Assembly: GCA_903915625.1 (NCBI GenBank)
Contig: CAIWTN010000130.1
Coordinates: forward strand, 1 to 32,065
Source of the DNA: an uncultured Pseudomonadota bacterium
GTDB lineage: Bacteria; Bdellovibrionota_B; Oligoflexia; Oligoflexales; CAIYRB01
Direction: 5' to 3'
Length of the DNA: 32,065 nucleotides
The notes beneath the pieces were generated by a model, which saw only the letters and a list, made by a program, of their open reading frames with translations, was not told the origin of the DNA and did no database searches. The translations under genes and the position numbers were made by a program. Below, in pieces: positions 14,730 through 23,520 of this stretch (the stretch's first letter is position 1; each line of letters begins with the position of its first letter).

Positions 14730-16088
14730 TTAGGATAGGCTACGCCCTAGCAGCCGGCTGGGTCCAACCAAGCCCTTCAATATCACTGGACTAATCGTTC
14801 CAGCCGGATGGTTGGCTGCAGTACCAACTACAGATAGGTAATTTTGGCTATGCCCCAACCGTCGCCCCTGGGCGTCCAGGTCATTCTCCCAAAGGATGGG
14901 GAGCGTCCGTCCGATGAAGCGCCGAGCATAATTTGCCGCCAGCTCGTCCGACAGGCGTCGCAGCTCAGCAGCACGCTCTTTGATCACCTCAGCCGGCAGG
15001 TGACCAGGCATCCGCACGGCCGCTGTATTCGGCCGTTGCGAATAGGGAAACACATGCAGATAACTCAACTCGAGATCTTTGATCAGAGCTACGGTATCGG
15101 CAAAGTCTTCTTCGGTCTCACCAGGAAAGCCTGGAATCACGTCAGCGCCGATACTGGCATCGGGGAAATGCGCCCGAAAGCGCCTCACCGCGTCAGCATA
15201 ACCGGCGGGATCGTAGGTCCTACGCATTAATTTCAAAATGCGGGCAGATCCAGATTGCAAAGGCAGGTGCAGGTGATCGCAAACCAGCTCGGGCTTTTCG
15301 GCCAGTGCGGCGACCAATTCCGGAGTCAATTCTGCCGGCTCCAGCGATGAGATACGCAGTCGTTTCATGGCCGGCAACGCCAGTAGCTCACGGACAAGGC
15401 CGACGATCGGATGCGCCACATCTGCCGCCTCGGCAAGGTCGCGTCCGTAGTCTCCAATGTGGATACCCGTCAGCACGATTTCCGGAACACCCTCAGCCAA
15501 AAGGCGTTCGCACTCAGCCATGACTTGCGCCTGCGGCACACTGCGACTGGCTCCGCGTGCGTAGGGGATCAAACAATAAGTGCAAAAGCCGTTACAGCCA
15601 TCTTGAACCTTAACAAAGGCCCGCGTTTGCTCCGAGCTTGCACGATCAAACAGCGTCACAGCCGACTTAAAATGAGTTTGCTTATTGTCCTTCACCGCCG
15701 TGATGCCTTCCGGCAGCTTCGCAGTGACACTACCGGATTGCCTGGCCTCAATATTGGCGGCTACCGTTTCGACCAACCGCTCCTTGGCAGCATTAGGCAC
15801 TACGAGGTCGATTTCATCCATAGCGACTAGCCGCGCTGAGTCGGTCTGAGCGTAACAGCCGGTAAAAACGAGCAACGTATCAGGGCATTCACGCCGCAAA
15901 CGGCGCGCCAAATAACGCGCCTCACGCTCGGCATTGGCGGTGACGCTGCAGGTGTTGATGACCGTAATATCGGCCTGCTGGGGATCGGTCGTGAGAGCGT
16001 AACCCTTCGCCTTAAACTGATTTTCTAAGGCATGGCCATCGAATGTATTGACCTTGCATCCGAGAGTTTTAACGTATACGCTTGCCAT
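14730..16088 (-). CDS. mtaB: tRNA t6A37 methylthiotransferase MtaB
   Basis: 452 residues. It is a radical-SAM methylthiotransferase that converts t6A to ms2t6A at position 37 of tRNAs reading ANN codons. The N-terminal UPF0004 domain has its three cluster cysteines, Cys11 (Leu-Gly-Cys-Lys-Val-Asn), Cys47 (Asn-Thr-Cys-Ser-Val-Thr) and Cys78 (Thr-Gly-Cys-Tyr-Ala-Gln). The radical-SAM triad is Cys165-x3-Cys169-x2-Cys172. The Gly-Cys-Lys-Val-Asn form points to MtaB rather than MiaB, which has Gly-Cys-Gln-Met-Asn. A C-terminal TRAM-like region follows Arg-Arg-Phe-Ile-Gly-Arg and is short. No strong ribosome-binding site precedes the ATG. It diverges from ccmF. Confidence 0.92.
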   Translation of the reverse strand: MASVYVKTLGCKVNTFDGHALENQFKAKGYALTTDPQQADITVINTCSVTANAEREARYLARRLRRECPDTLLVFTGCYAQTDSARLVAMDEIDLVVPNAAKERLVETVAANIEARQSGSVTAKLPEGITAVKDNKQTHFKSAVTLFDRASSEQTRAFVKVQDGCNGFCTYCLIPYARGASRSVPQAQVMAECERLLAEGVPEIVLTGIHIGDYGRDLAEAADVAHPIVGLVRELLALPAMKRLRISSLEPAELTPELVAALAEKPELVCDHLHLPLQSGSARILKLMRRTYDPAGYADAVRRFRAHFPDASIGADVIPGFPGETEEDFADTVALIKDLELSYLHVFPYSQRPNTAAVRMPGHLPAEVIKERAAELRRLSDELAANYARRFIGRTLPILWENDLDAQGRRLGHSQNYLSVVGTAANHPAGTISPVILKGLVGPSRLLGRSLS

Positions 16089-16279
16089 GCTTTCGCCCGT
16101 GTTATTCGGATGATGCTCACGCGGACCAGTGGACCCGCGGCCCGCTGGCCACCCCCCGTGTATCCTCAGTTACCGGAAAGCCAGGGCACCTGGCAAGCCC
16201 AGTCTGCTCAGCCGATGGTCTGCAGTGATCTCAGGCAGGTAGAGAAATGGTAGTCGCCCACTCTTAAGGAGATCGGCAG

Positions 16280-18259
16280 ATGCTCGCGGACCTAGGTTTT
16301 TACTTGTTACTTCTCTGCTTTCTGAGCACCTGTTATGGGGTCCTTTCGGCGGTACTTGCCGCATATTGGCGACATCGCCGATTGTACCGCTCGTCGCGCT
16401 TAGCTCTCACTTCGACTTGTGTGATGGCGTTGTCTGCGGCTGGCCTGCTTTGGTACTTATTTTTTCACCGAGACTATTCCGTTGCTTATATCTTTAAGAC
16501 CTCGAGTAATGACCTACCGCAGATTTATACCCTGACGGCTTTTTGGTCTTCGCTAGAAGGCTCACACTTTCTCTGGACCTTACTACTCTCGATTTACGCA
16601 ACCATCGCACTTTGGACCTACAGTCGCGACAATGAACACATCATGCCGTACGTGTCTGCAAGTCTGCAGGCTGTTCTGGCCTGGATGTTTTATCTGGCAA
16701 TCAGTCACTCCGATCCATTCCTGCGCATGTTCCCTCCGCGGGCTGATGGACAGGGGATGAACACCCTGCTGCAGAATCCCTACATGGCAATCCATCCCCC
16801 TACCCTTTTCACAGGCTACACGGCGCTGGCGATTCCCGCTGCTTATAGCGTGGCGGCTCTCGGTTATGGCGACATCACTGAAGGCTGGCTCAAAACGACG
16901 CGCCGTTGGACCCTTTTCGCCTGGTGCGCTCTGACTGCCGGCATCATCCTTGGCGGTCACTGGGCTTACGTAGAATTAGGCTGGTCTGGTTACTGGGCCT
17001 GGGATCCGGTCGAAAACTCCAGCTTTATTCCATGGATTTTCTGTACCGCACTCCTACACTCACTAGTCGTCCAAGACAAACTGGGCCACCTGAAGCGTCT
17101 TAGTTTAATTCTGGCATTTCTGGCTTTCTTCTTCAGTTTCTTCGGCACGTTTATCACCCGCTCCGGCGTGATCAGCTCGGTCCACTCATTTGCGGAATCG
17201 CCCATCGGCCCCAACTACTTGGCCTTTTTGGCTGGTATGCTGCTGATTGTCGCGGTGCTTTATGGATTCCGCGCGCCGTCCATTTTACCTCCCGAAGCCG
17301 ACAAAGCCTGGGGGGTTTCAAAGGAATCCGCCCTCGTGATAACGCAATTTCTGCTGCTCACCTTGGGCGCCATTGTTTGCGTCGGGACTCTCTATCCCAT
17401 CGTCTCGGAGGCGATCACCGGTGAACGCACCACGGTACAAGCCCCTTACTTCAATGCTTTTGCACCATGGATCGGACTAGGTTTGGTGATGGCCATAGCC
17501 CTAGGCAACATGATGCGTTATCAGACCGCTAAAATTCCAAATGGCGTCAAGCTCATGACGATTGCCGCTGTTTGTGCTGCGCCGATCGCCGCTGTTTTAA
17601 TCATTGGCGGCGATGTGCTGTTGACGAAAAAGCCCTTCAATCTAGGGGCGCAACTAGTCGGACTCTGCCTATGTGCGTGGTCTGCTTGCTGCCTTACGGG
17701 CGATCTTTTCCTGAGAATTAAGGATCTGCGCTACAAATTCGGATTATTCTTCACTCGCAATCTCGCTTACTTTGGCGGCTACGTGGCTCACATCGGCCTA
17801 CTGATCGCGATTGCCGGCTTTCTCGGCAACTACCGCGGCATGCAAAAAGTAGCCACGCTGAACCAAGGCGAATCGATCGACTTCTACGGCTATAATTTGA
17901 AGTTTGACGAAATCAAAATTGCCCAAAAAGACAATGCTACGCTCTATCAAGGACTCATCAATGTGAGCCGTAATGGGCTAGAATTGCCACCGATTCACCC
18001 AGCTCGCAGCAAATACCCGACGTCGTCCAACCTCAATCACGAGATCGCACTCATGTCGACTTTTTGGCATGATCTGTATGTCACCCTCTCTGATTTTGAC
18101 CGCGACACAGGCAAGAAGGCGACCTTTGAATTCCACATCAATCCAACGGTCCGCTTCGTTTGGATAGCGGCGTTTGTCATGGTCACAGGCGGCTTGCTCG
18201 CAATTTTTGACCGTTACCGCGGCAACAAGAGTCGCGACGCCATTCGAGCCACGGAGTGA
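16280..18259 (+). CDS. ccmF: Cytochrome c maturation heme lyase subunit CcmF
   Basis: 659 residues with about 14-15 hydrophobic segments, the family's normal size. CcmF is the inner-membrane core of the heme lyase that attaches heme to apocytochrome c. The periplasmic tryptophan-rich signature is at about residues 235-253, with Gly-Tyr-Trp-Ala-Trp-Asp-Pro-Val-Glu-Asn. His-containing loops lie on either side, and a long periplasmic loop precedes the last membrane segment. AAGGAG 8 bases upstream fixes the ATG. It opens a plus-strand operon with ccmH; ccmA-E and ccmG are not in the window. Confidence 0.95.
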   Translation: MLADLGFYLLLLCFLSTCYGVLSAVLAAYWRHRRLYRSSRLALTSTCVMALSAAGLLWYLFFHRDYSVAYIFKTSSNDLPQIYTLTAFWSSLEGSHFLWTLLLSIYATIALWTYSRDNEHIMPYVSASLQAVLAWMFYLAISHSDPFLRMFPPRADGQGMNTLLQNPYMAIHPPTLFTGYTALAIPAAYSVAALGYGDITEGWLKTTRRWTLFAWCALTAGIILGGHWAYVELGWSGYWAWDPVENSSFIPWIFCTALLHSLVVQDKLGHLKRLSLILAFLAFFFSFFGTFITRSGVISSVHSFAESPIGPNYLAFLAGMLLIVAVLYGFRAPSILPPEADKAWGVSKESALVITQFLLLTLGAIVCVGTLYPIVSEAITGERTTVQAPYFNAFAPWIGLGLVMAIALGNMMRYQTAKIPNGVKLMTIAAVCAAPIAAVLIIGGDVLLTKKPFNLGAQLVGLCLCAWSACCLTGDLFLRIKDLRYKFGLFFTRNLAYFGGYVAHIGLLIAIAGFLGNYRGMQKVATLNQGESIDFYGYNLKFDEIKIAQKDNATLYQGLINVSRNGLELPPIHPARSKYPTSSNLNHEIALMSTFWHDLYVTLSDFDRDTGKKATFEFHINPTVRFVWIAAFVMVTGGLLAIFDRYRGNKSRDAIRATE

Positions 18260-18270
18260 AGGAGATCATC

Positions 18271-18795
18271 ATGTTTTTACCGAACGCGCGCACCGTCATC
18301 CGCGGACTTTTGTTTGCTGCGCTCATCAGTGTCGCAGGGAGCTTTTCCTGTCTTGCTGGCGAGTCGGGTCCAGTCGATGAAGATGCACTTAAAAAGGTAT
18401 GGCCTTCAGATGGTCCTCAGGGGGAGTTATTCCACGAGGTGTCTTCCTCACTTCGTTGCCCCACCTGTACCGGTATCAGTGTCCTCGAGTCCGATGCGCG
18501 TTTTTCCCAGCAAATTAAAGGCATCGTGTTAGAGCAAGTCCAAGCCGGCAAATCACGGGAACAAATTTTACAGTTCTTCACAGAGCGCTATGGTCCTTGG
18601 ATTTTACGCTCACCACCAGCTAAGGGCTTCAACGTATTAGCCTGGTTATTGCCGCTAAGCATTTTACTCGCCGGTCCCCCAGCAGTATGGTTTTTTGTTT
18701 GGCGTAAAAGACGGGTCGTGAGCACCTTAGGTGTACGTGCCGCTGAAGATATCATCAAAGAAATGCAAGCACGGCTTGAGGAGATGCGAGCGTGA
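18271..18795 (+). CDS. ccmH: Cytochrome c maturation thioredoxin-like protein CcmH
   Basis: About 174 residues from the ATG at 18271, chosen because AAGGAG lies 6 bases upstream; a GTG at 18256 overlaps the ccmF stop but has no site. A signal peptide (residues about 1-30) is followed by the periplasmic domain with Leu-Arg-Cys63-Pro-Thr-Cys66 and the downstream Ser-Asp-Ala, the CcmH/CycL signature. This cysteine pair reduces apocytochrome c before heme attachment. A second hydrophobic segment near residue 130 and a short basic C-terminal tail complete the usual CcmH layout. It overlaps the next gene by 4 bases. Confidence 0.9.
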   Translation: MFLPNARTVIRGLLFAALISVAGSFSCLAGESGPVDEDALKKVWPSDGPQGELFHEVSSSLRCPTCTGISVLESDARFSQQIKGIVLEQVQAGKSREQILQFFTERYGPWILRSPPAKGFNVLAWLLPLSILLAGPPAVWFFVWRKRRVVSTLGVRAAEDIIKEMQARLEEMRA

Positions 18796-19091
18796 TTTAT
18801 CTCTCGGTAGTCATTAGCCTGATACTTCTCTCGGTACTACTGGCGCCTTTTTGGCTTGGGCGCGGTGGCCTGCTGCAGGCAGGATCTTCCATTAATTCGC
18901 CCAGTGAACTGCAAGCGATCAAGACTGCATTGCTGAAGCGTTATTTAGACGACGAGCTGGCATTTAAATCCGGCAATTTATCGCCACTTTCGTGGGAGCA
19001 ACGCAAAAGCTTTCTGACCAATCGCTATATTGACGCATCTCGCCGCCTCGACTTCCTCGAACACACGCAGCAGAGCGGAGGTGCACTGTGA
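18792..19091 (+). CDS. Small membrane protein in ccm operon, CcmI-like N-terminus
   Basis: 99 residues starting at a GTG that overlaps the ccmH stop; GAGGAG lies 8 bases upstream. One N-terminal transmembrane helix (about 1-25) is followed by a soluble helical segment with the run Leu-Leu-Lys-Arg-Tyr-Leu-Asp-Asp-Glu. Position, topology and a spacing typical of CcmI N-termini suggest a shortened CcmI, which would present apocytochrome c to CcmF/H. The usual TPR domain is absent. The CcmI assignment is inference from context. Confidence 0.6.
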   Translation: MIYLSVVISLILLSVLLAPFWLGRGGLLQAGSSINSPSELQAIKTALLKRYLDDELAFKSGNLSPLSWEQRKSFLTNRYIDASRRLDFLEHTQQSGGAL

Positions 19092-19783
19092 GCACCACCA
19101 AACTTTGGCAAAATCTGAATCTCGGCCTGACTCTAACTATCGCTCTGCTAGCTACAGCCGCTCGGGCTGAGGTTTACGTCACCCCCAAGCACTTGCTCAT
19201 CTTGCGCGAAGGCCTGGACACCGTTTATGGCAGTTATATCTTCGCTTTGCAAAATACAGGGGAGAAGCCAGAGCATTTCAAAGTGCCCGTAATGCTTCCT
19301 AAAGAAACGGAAGACTTCACTCCCCAGGAAGGCCTGGAGCCGAGCGAGCTGACGCTCGCCCAGAATGGCAGTGTCGTCGTGGAAAAAGACGTCCAACCAG
19401 GTGTGAATCTCATCGGCATTGGCTTTCGTCTGAGCGGTCGCTACGGCAAAGCCACTATGACCTTTAATCCGGTCATGGACATTGACAGCTTCATTTTGCT
19501 GCTGCCGCGCGGCAGCGCTATGCAGGTCGAGTCCAACTTTTTAAAACCCGGTGATTCCGACAGTGCGCCCGATCCACAATATATGCCGTGGACGACCAAC
19601 GCCCCCATGAAAGCTAATGAACTTGTCAGCATCGAAGTCTCTGGCCTGCCCGAAGGGCGGTCGCGTCTGTGGATCCTTGGCTCCATAGTCGCCGGCATGT
19701 TAGTGCTACTAGCGGCATTTCTGGCGTGGCGTACGCGGCCGAAGATCAGCACCGACAGTGGTAGCTCAGTGCTAGTGGGCTAA
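19088..19783 (+). CDS. Periplasmic beta-rich protein with C-terminal membrane anchor
   Basis: 231 residues. The GTG start overlaps the previous stop and has GGAGG 6 bases upstream. A cleavable signal peptide (about 1-27, ending Ala-Arg-Ala) leads into about 165 residues of strand-rich sequence. A transmembrane helix at about 195-213 and a short basic cytoplasmic tail follow. There are no cysteines in the periplasmic part, so it is not a thiol-redox protein. Its tight linkage to ccmF-ccmH makes a role in cytochrome c assembly or quality control plausible, but I recognise no named family. Confidence 0.65.
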   Translation: MSTTKLWQNLNLGLTLTIALLATAARAEVYVTPKHLLILREGLDTVYGSYIFALQNTGEKPEHFKVPVMLPKETEDFTPQEGLEPSELTLAQNGSVVVEKDVQPGVNLIGIGFRLSGRYGKATMTFNPVMDIDSFILLLPRGSAMQVESNFLKPGDSDSAPDPQYMPWTTNAPMKANELVSIEVSGLPEGRSRLWILGSIVAGMLVLLAAFLAWRTRPKISTDSGSSVLVG

Positions 19784-19806
19784 GGAAGAGCAACGGAGTT
19801 GCGAGT

Positions 19807-20094
19807 ATGTTTCGCGAGAACAAATGGACATTCACTGCCTTAGCGGTGATAGGATTAACGCTACTTTTCACGCGTGGCGGCATCGCTTCTTTGATGCCTC
19901 TCATGCGCGCTATGCTACCAGTCATTATCGCTGTCATTGCTTACCGCTTCGTACGCGGCAAAGTCAGGGATGTCATGGGACAGCAAGGACGCCCTGACCA
20001 ATTTAGCGGACGTGGCGACGAGAGACAGATCATCGACCTATGCCCGAAGTGCGGAACCTACCTGCGCCCAGGTCACCGCTGCCAGAAAAGCTAA
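19807..20094 (+). CDS. Small membrane protein with C-terminal zinc ribbon
   Basis: 95 residues. Two closely spaced hydrophobic segments (about 8-24 and 28-46) lead into a basic stretch. A C-terminal knuckle Cys-Pro-Lys-Cys and, eight residues later, Gly-His-Arg-Cys follows; His and the third cysteine can complete a zinc site. GGAG lies 8 bases before the ATG. It comes 23 bases after the previous gene, so it is probably the last member of the ccm transcript. By the positive-inside rule the ribbon should face the cytoplasm. Function unknown. Confidence 0.65.
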   Translation: MFRENKWTFTALAVIGLTLLFTRGGIASLMPLMRAMLPVIIAVIAYRFVRGKVRDVMGQQGRPDQFSGRGDERQIIDLCPKCGTYLRPGHRCQKS

Positions 20095-20127
20095 GCTTTA
20101 TTGAATAAAAATGTACGGAGTTGGACA

Positions 20128-21060
20128 ATGCGGAGTCTGCGGCTGGCGTTGTTTCTAGCTACGATAGCGGCCATGAACAATTGTGGCAGTGAGCCCCACA
20201 GTCGTCTCAAAGATTCTGATGATATCATTCAGCAGTGGCGAACATTTGCTCCTGTCTGCGCTGGTTACCCCGCTAAAGCTAACTGCGACGATGGCGACAT
20301 GGCTCTGTTTGGCGGCTTACTCTGTGCCGCAGGCGAAAGTCTCGGCTGCGACCTGGTGCGCGATGCCCAGAGCAGTGATGGCCAATGGTGGCGCTCGCCA
20401 CGACGCAACCCAGGCAATTTGGGTGAGAAAAATTCATTTTCACGCGACATGGCCATGGGCGTCTTACTTTATTTGCAAACCACCCATGACACCGATGCAG
20501 CTCAGCGCTGGTTAGGATGGATTCAAAATAATCGCCCCTGTGCCGTAGGCAAAATTCGGGGCCACTGCCCTGTGCCTGGACCGCACCGCTTCTGTCGCGA
20601 TGACGGCGATTTTCGCTGCGTTCTGACCCCAGCTAACTGGGCCCTAATGGGACGGGTCTGGGACGATCTTGGTTTGCCGCGCAGCGTCGAGATGAAGGCT
20701 TTTGCAAAGAGTGATGATTTAGTCTTACCAGCTCAAGCTGCCCACTCCCCCAGCGGCTATGCGCTGCATTTAATCAGTACCGAGGTCTGGCTCAAACAAA
20801 GGCTGAACACATCTGAGCGCGCAAGACAATCCGCCGCCGGCACATTAATTACCCGGCAACCAAGCAATCTTTTTTTTGAGTTTCTGAACCAAGGCCCAGT
20901 GCCAACACTGCGCGATCAGCTACGGAAAATTTGCCCCTCCGACAGTAGCGCCTCCTCCGCTCGCAACCAATGGGCTTGGGAGCGCGACACCAGTGAAAGC
21001 GCTTGGCGCGATAGCATGGGCTGGGATTGCATATTCATGGCGAAGCTATTGGCGCTCTGA
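20128..21060 (+). CDS. Cysteine-rich exported protein, probably a lipoprotein
   Basis: About 310 residues. I chose the ATG at 20128 because GGAG is 7 bases upstream and the frame then opens with a signal peptide (Arg2, Arg5, hydrophobic core). An upstream in-frame TTG at 20101 lacks these. A cysteine at residue 19 follows Met-Asn-Asn, an atypical lipobox. The mature part has ten further cysteines, enough for five disulfides, mostly within residues 40-200. The motif-free middle alternates Trp-rich helices in a way that suggests an alpha/alpha-toroid fold, such as some glycan-active enzymes. That is speculation and I cannot name catalytic residues. Confidence 0.6.
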   Translation: MRSLRLALFLATIAAMNNCGSEPHSRLKDSDDIIQQWRTFAPVCAGYPAKANCDDGDMALFGGLLCAAGESLGCDLVRDAQSSDGQWWRSPRRNPGNLGEKNSFSRDMAMGVLLYLQTTHDTDAAQRWLGWIQNNRPCAVGKIRGHCPVPGPHRFCRDDGDFRCVLTPANWALMGRVWDDLGLPRSVEMKAFAKSDDLVLPAQAAHSPSGYALHLISTEVWLKQRLNTSERARQSAAGTLITRQPSNLFFEFLNQGPVPTLRDQLRKICPSDSSASSARNQWAWERDTSESAWRDSMGWDCIFMAKLLAL

Positions 21061-21222
21061 GCTTTACGCCGCTGTAATGACCTAAAGCCGAGCAAAAAAA
21101 GGCTCCGATGAGCAGTCTTTTAATTTCCCGCAAAAAATTATAAACTTTCCTTACTACAACCATAAATCGCCCAGTGTCTACCGGACCTTAGTCCGCAGTA
21201 GTTTACTCAGAGGAACCGGTAT

Positions 21223-23187
21223 ATGCGCACTTCGAGCATGAATCACTTGGCTTTAATTGCAGCTGTTCTTGCTGGCGGCTGTAGACACCGAGGATCCGCT
21301 GGATCAGAGGTTCGTGAGGCGCCAGATGTCCAAGGGCAGCCCGAAAAACTTGGCATTAGTGCACCTTACCGCTGGAACGATGTGAAGGATGCGACATCGT
21401 TTAGCATCGCGACCCCATGGTCAGACACTTATTGGCCGCTGGCAGACCGCGGGTTAGCCGCACGCTGGGCGGCAGACGGCCAAGACGATAAAATAGTAAA
21501 AGATCCAATATCGCTTAGCGACACTGTGCTCTCCTTACGCGATGCCGCGAGGTCAAACGACCCACTGAGTACAGTGTATTTGTCCCCGGCAGAAAAATAC
21601 GACCTGATCGCTGGGCAGCTGAATGCAATAGATCCGCAAGTATGGGCGCAAGTCAGTAAACTCAAAAAAAGCGTGGATGCAACTTTAAGCGAAACGCTGG
21701 CAGAGATGAGCGCTGCAGACAAAAAAGATCGCGAGGACTACACACGTTATCAAGAGACAATCGAACAACTCATCCGATCTCTCAATGAAGTAATCACCGC
21801 AATCAATACAGCAGCCACTCCAGAAGAGGCAAAAAAATATGGGCCTGAAAGAGACGCACTCGTTGAAGAGATAAACAAGAATGGCGCCGCAATTTCAGAT
21901 TTACGCATCCAATCTATGGAACGAAAAAAATCATTTCGAAATCTGCGCCGGCCAGTAACGTTAGAAGAAAGTGACCTTGCAAATGCTTTGATCCAGTATC
22001 TACCGATGACTGGTCGTAGCTGGGAATCATGGGACAGTTTTGAACTCAGCTCTATCGAAGACTATGGCTGGATGGGCCATTGCCATGGTTGGGCACCAGC
22101 GGCACTGGTCGAGGCCGCACCAAAACACGCGGTCATGGTGCGTCAGGGACAGCGTAAAGTTCTATTTACCGAAGGCGATTTACGTGGACTGGTGACCAAG
22201 CTTTGGGCGGACCAAGCACCACCATCTAAATTTGCTGCCCGACGCTGTAATTCAGATAAAGTCGACTCAAAAGATCTGCGAATTAGTGATGGCAAAATCT
22301 GTCTTGGTGCCGGCTGCGATACCGATGCCGGAAATGTGATTTATATAAAAAACAACAGGTCTGAGGTGGGTTTTATCGAGTACCGCGATTCGCCAATCGC
22401 CGGGAAAAGCAAATTTGCACGCTTTACTAGTAACTTTGACAATGACCAGGTCAGTGTTGCCATTTTTGAGAACGCCGCAAATCTAGCCAAATACTTACGC
22501 GATCCATCATCGGCACCCCCGCCAAAGTTGGGGCAATTGCACCTCACCATCGGCTGCCGAGACGTTAATCCGATGACTCTTCACCTAGCCCTGACCAAGC
22601 TCCTACGCGAACAAAAACAAGGCTTCGTTTTTGACAAGGATCGTTATTCCCAAGTGTGGAATCAGCCCGTGTTTGGTTACGACCTCGAGTATCTACCCAT
22701 CAAAACAAAGACGGGATTATCAGAGCCAGGCGTCCCAGTACCAATTGATGACGTCGATGACCCGCTCAAAGACTTTAGAGCAGCGCGCACCGCATATTTG
22801 GTCAGTATCTCGGCACAGATTCATTACGGTGTAGAGTACGGCCCATTGTTGACCTACGACCCAAAGGGCGCGGACGAAATGACACGCACGCTGCAGACAG
22901 TCTATACCCTCGAACTAGATGGCAGCCGCAACATCATCGGCGGCGAATGGGGACGCGTCGCTAGCAGCGGTGACACCACATTTGAAGCAGCCTCAGAGCA
23001 ACCTGACTTTCTCTGGTACCCAGAGCCAAAGGCAACTCTAAAGCCATCGCCATTTGATGTGCCACTACTGCGCAAACTACAAGCGTGCTCCCAAGCTCCA
23101 GCGACTGGCAAGATCACGTTAAGGACTTTAGGCGCTACGGGAACACTAAAGCCAGTTGAGGTATCGTACTCAGACTGCATGATCTAA
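21223..23187 (+). CDS. Transglutaminase-elicitor-like exported lipoprotein
   Basis: 654 residues. The signal peptide ends in Ala-Gly-Gly-Cys20, so it is probably lipidated. Residues about 150-245 are charged and helical, likely a coiled coil. The catalytic region resembles the transglutaminase-elicitor family (first described in Phytophthora, with bacterial members): Trp-Pro-Leu-Ala near residue 70, Leu-Ser-Pro-Ala-Glu-Lys-Tyr-Asp, a nucleophile in Gly-His-Cys287-His-Gly-Trp-Ala, and Asn-Pro-Met-Thr-Leu-His454 followed by Val-Trp-Asn-Gln-Pro-Val-Phe-Gly-Tyr-Asp. A Cys-His-Asp triad is plausible. Such enzymes crosslink Gln and Lys side chains, though hydrolysis is also possible. AGAGGA 8 bases upstream supports the ATG. 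Its last 32 bases are duplicated at 23521. Confidence 0.65.
   Translation: MRTSSMNHLALIAAVLAGGCRHRGSAGSEVREAPDVQGQPEKLGISAPYRWNDVKDATSFSIATPWSDTYWPLADRGLAARWAADGQDDKIVKDPISLSDTVLSLRDAARSNDPLSTVYLSPAEKYDLIAGQLNAIDPQVWAQVSKLKKSVDATLSETLAEMSAADKKDREDYTRYQETIEQLIRSLNEVITAINTAATPEEAKKYGPERDALVEEINKNGAAISDLRIQSMERKKSFRNLRRPVTLEESDLANALIQYLPMTGRSWESWDSFELSSIEDYGWMGHCHGWAPAALVEAAPKHAVMVRQGQRKVLFTEGDLRGLVTKLWADQAPPSKFAARRCNSDKVDSKDLRISDGKICLGAGCDTDAGNVIYIKNNRSEVGFIEYRDSPIAGKSKFARFTSNFDNDQVSVAIFENAANLAKYLRDPSSAPPPKLGQLHLTIGCRDVNPMTLHLALTKLLREQKQGFVFDKDRYSQVWNQPVFGYDLEYLPIKTKTGLSEPGVPVPIDDVDDPLKDFRAARTAYLVSISAQIHYGVEYGPLLTYDPKGADEMTRTLQTVYTLELDGSRNIIGGEWGRVASSGDTTFEAASEQPDFLWYPEPKATLKPSPFDVPLLRKLQACSQAPATGKITLRTLGATGTLKPVEVSYSDCMI
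23155..23186 (+). repeat. Direct repeat copy 1 (3' end of the transglutaminase-like gene)
   Basis: These 32 bases match 23521-23552 at 28 positions. They encode the final residues Val-Glu-Val-Ser-Tyr-Ser-Asp-Cys-Met-Ile and most of the stop codon of the transglutaminase-like gene. Confidence 0.8.
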
Positions 23188-23193
23188 GCGTAA

Positions 23194-23502
23194 TTAGGTG
23201 GCATCTTTTAACACATGGAATGCTGGAGTCTCGTAGGGATGCGCCTGCCGCAGCGCTGCAACGACTAGATTCAGGCATTCCGCTTCGCATACCATCTCAA
23301 CTTTAAGTTCGGAGACGGTCTCGACCTTGTCTCTTTCGCCTATAAAAGGCTTACTGCCCTCTAGTGGGCGGAACTGTCCTTGCCCTAGAGTCTGCCAGCA
23401 GCATAGGTCGTATGCGCCAATTCGTCCCGCACCGGCACTAAACATGGCATCTTTAACAAACTCAGCATGATCAACCGGTACATAGAAACTAATTATGTAC
23501 AC
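23194..23502 (-). CDS. NIF3-type PII-like domain protein
   Basis: About 102 residues. I place the start at GTG 23502: a perfect AGGAGG lies 6 bases upstream of it but directly abuts the ATG at 23508, leaving no spacing there. The protein is the stand-alone form of the PII/CutA-like domain found inserted in NIF3/YqfO proteins. Its hallmarks are Phe-Tyr-Val-Pro, Gly-Ala-Gly-Arg-Ile-Gly-Ala-Tyr, Cys-Cys-Trp-Gln-Thr-Leu-Gly-Gln-Gly-Gln-Phe-Arg-Pro, Pro-Phe-Ile-Gly and Ala-His-Pro-Tyr-Glu-Thr-Pro-Ala. The fold suggests a trimer; the biological role of this family is not established. Its stop faces that of the transglutaminase-like gene across 6 bases. Confidence 0.88.
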   Translation of the reverse strand: MYIISFYVPVDHAEFVKDAMFSAGAGRIGAYDLCCWQTLGQGQFRPLEGSKPFIGERDKVETVSELKVEMVCEAECLNLVVAALRQAHPYETPAFHVLKDAT

Positions 23503-23520
23503 CGGCATCCTCCTATTGCG

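Noticed and set aside
14844-15830. Plus-strand open frames of up to 139 codons
   Set aside because: They lie antisense to mtaB, which has both complete cysteine clusters in the other strand.
21085-21125. Possible terminator after the cysteine-rich protein gene
   Set aside because: The only hairpin is 4 bp, and the run of A lies before it on the plus strand, so it would terminate minus-strand transcripts for which no gene exists.
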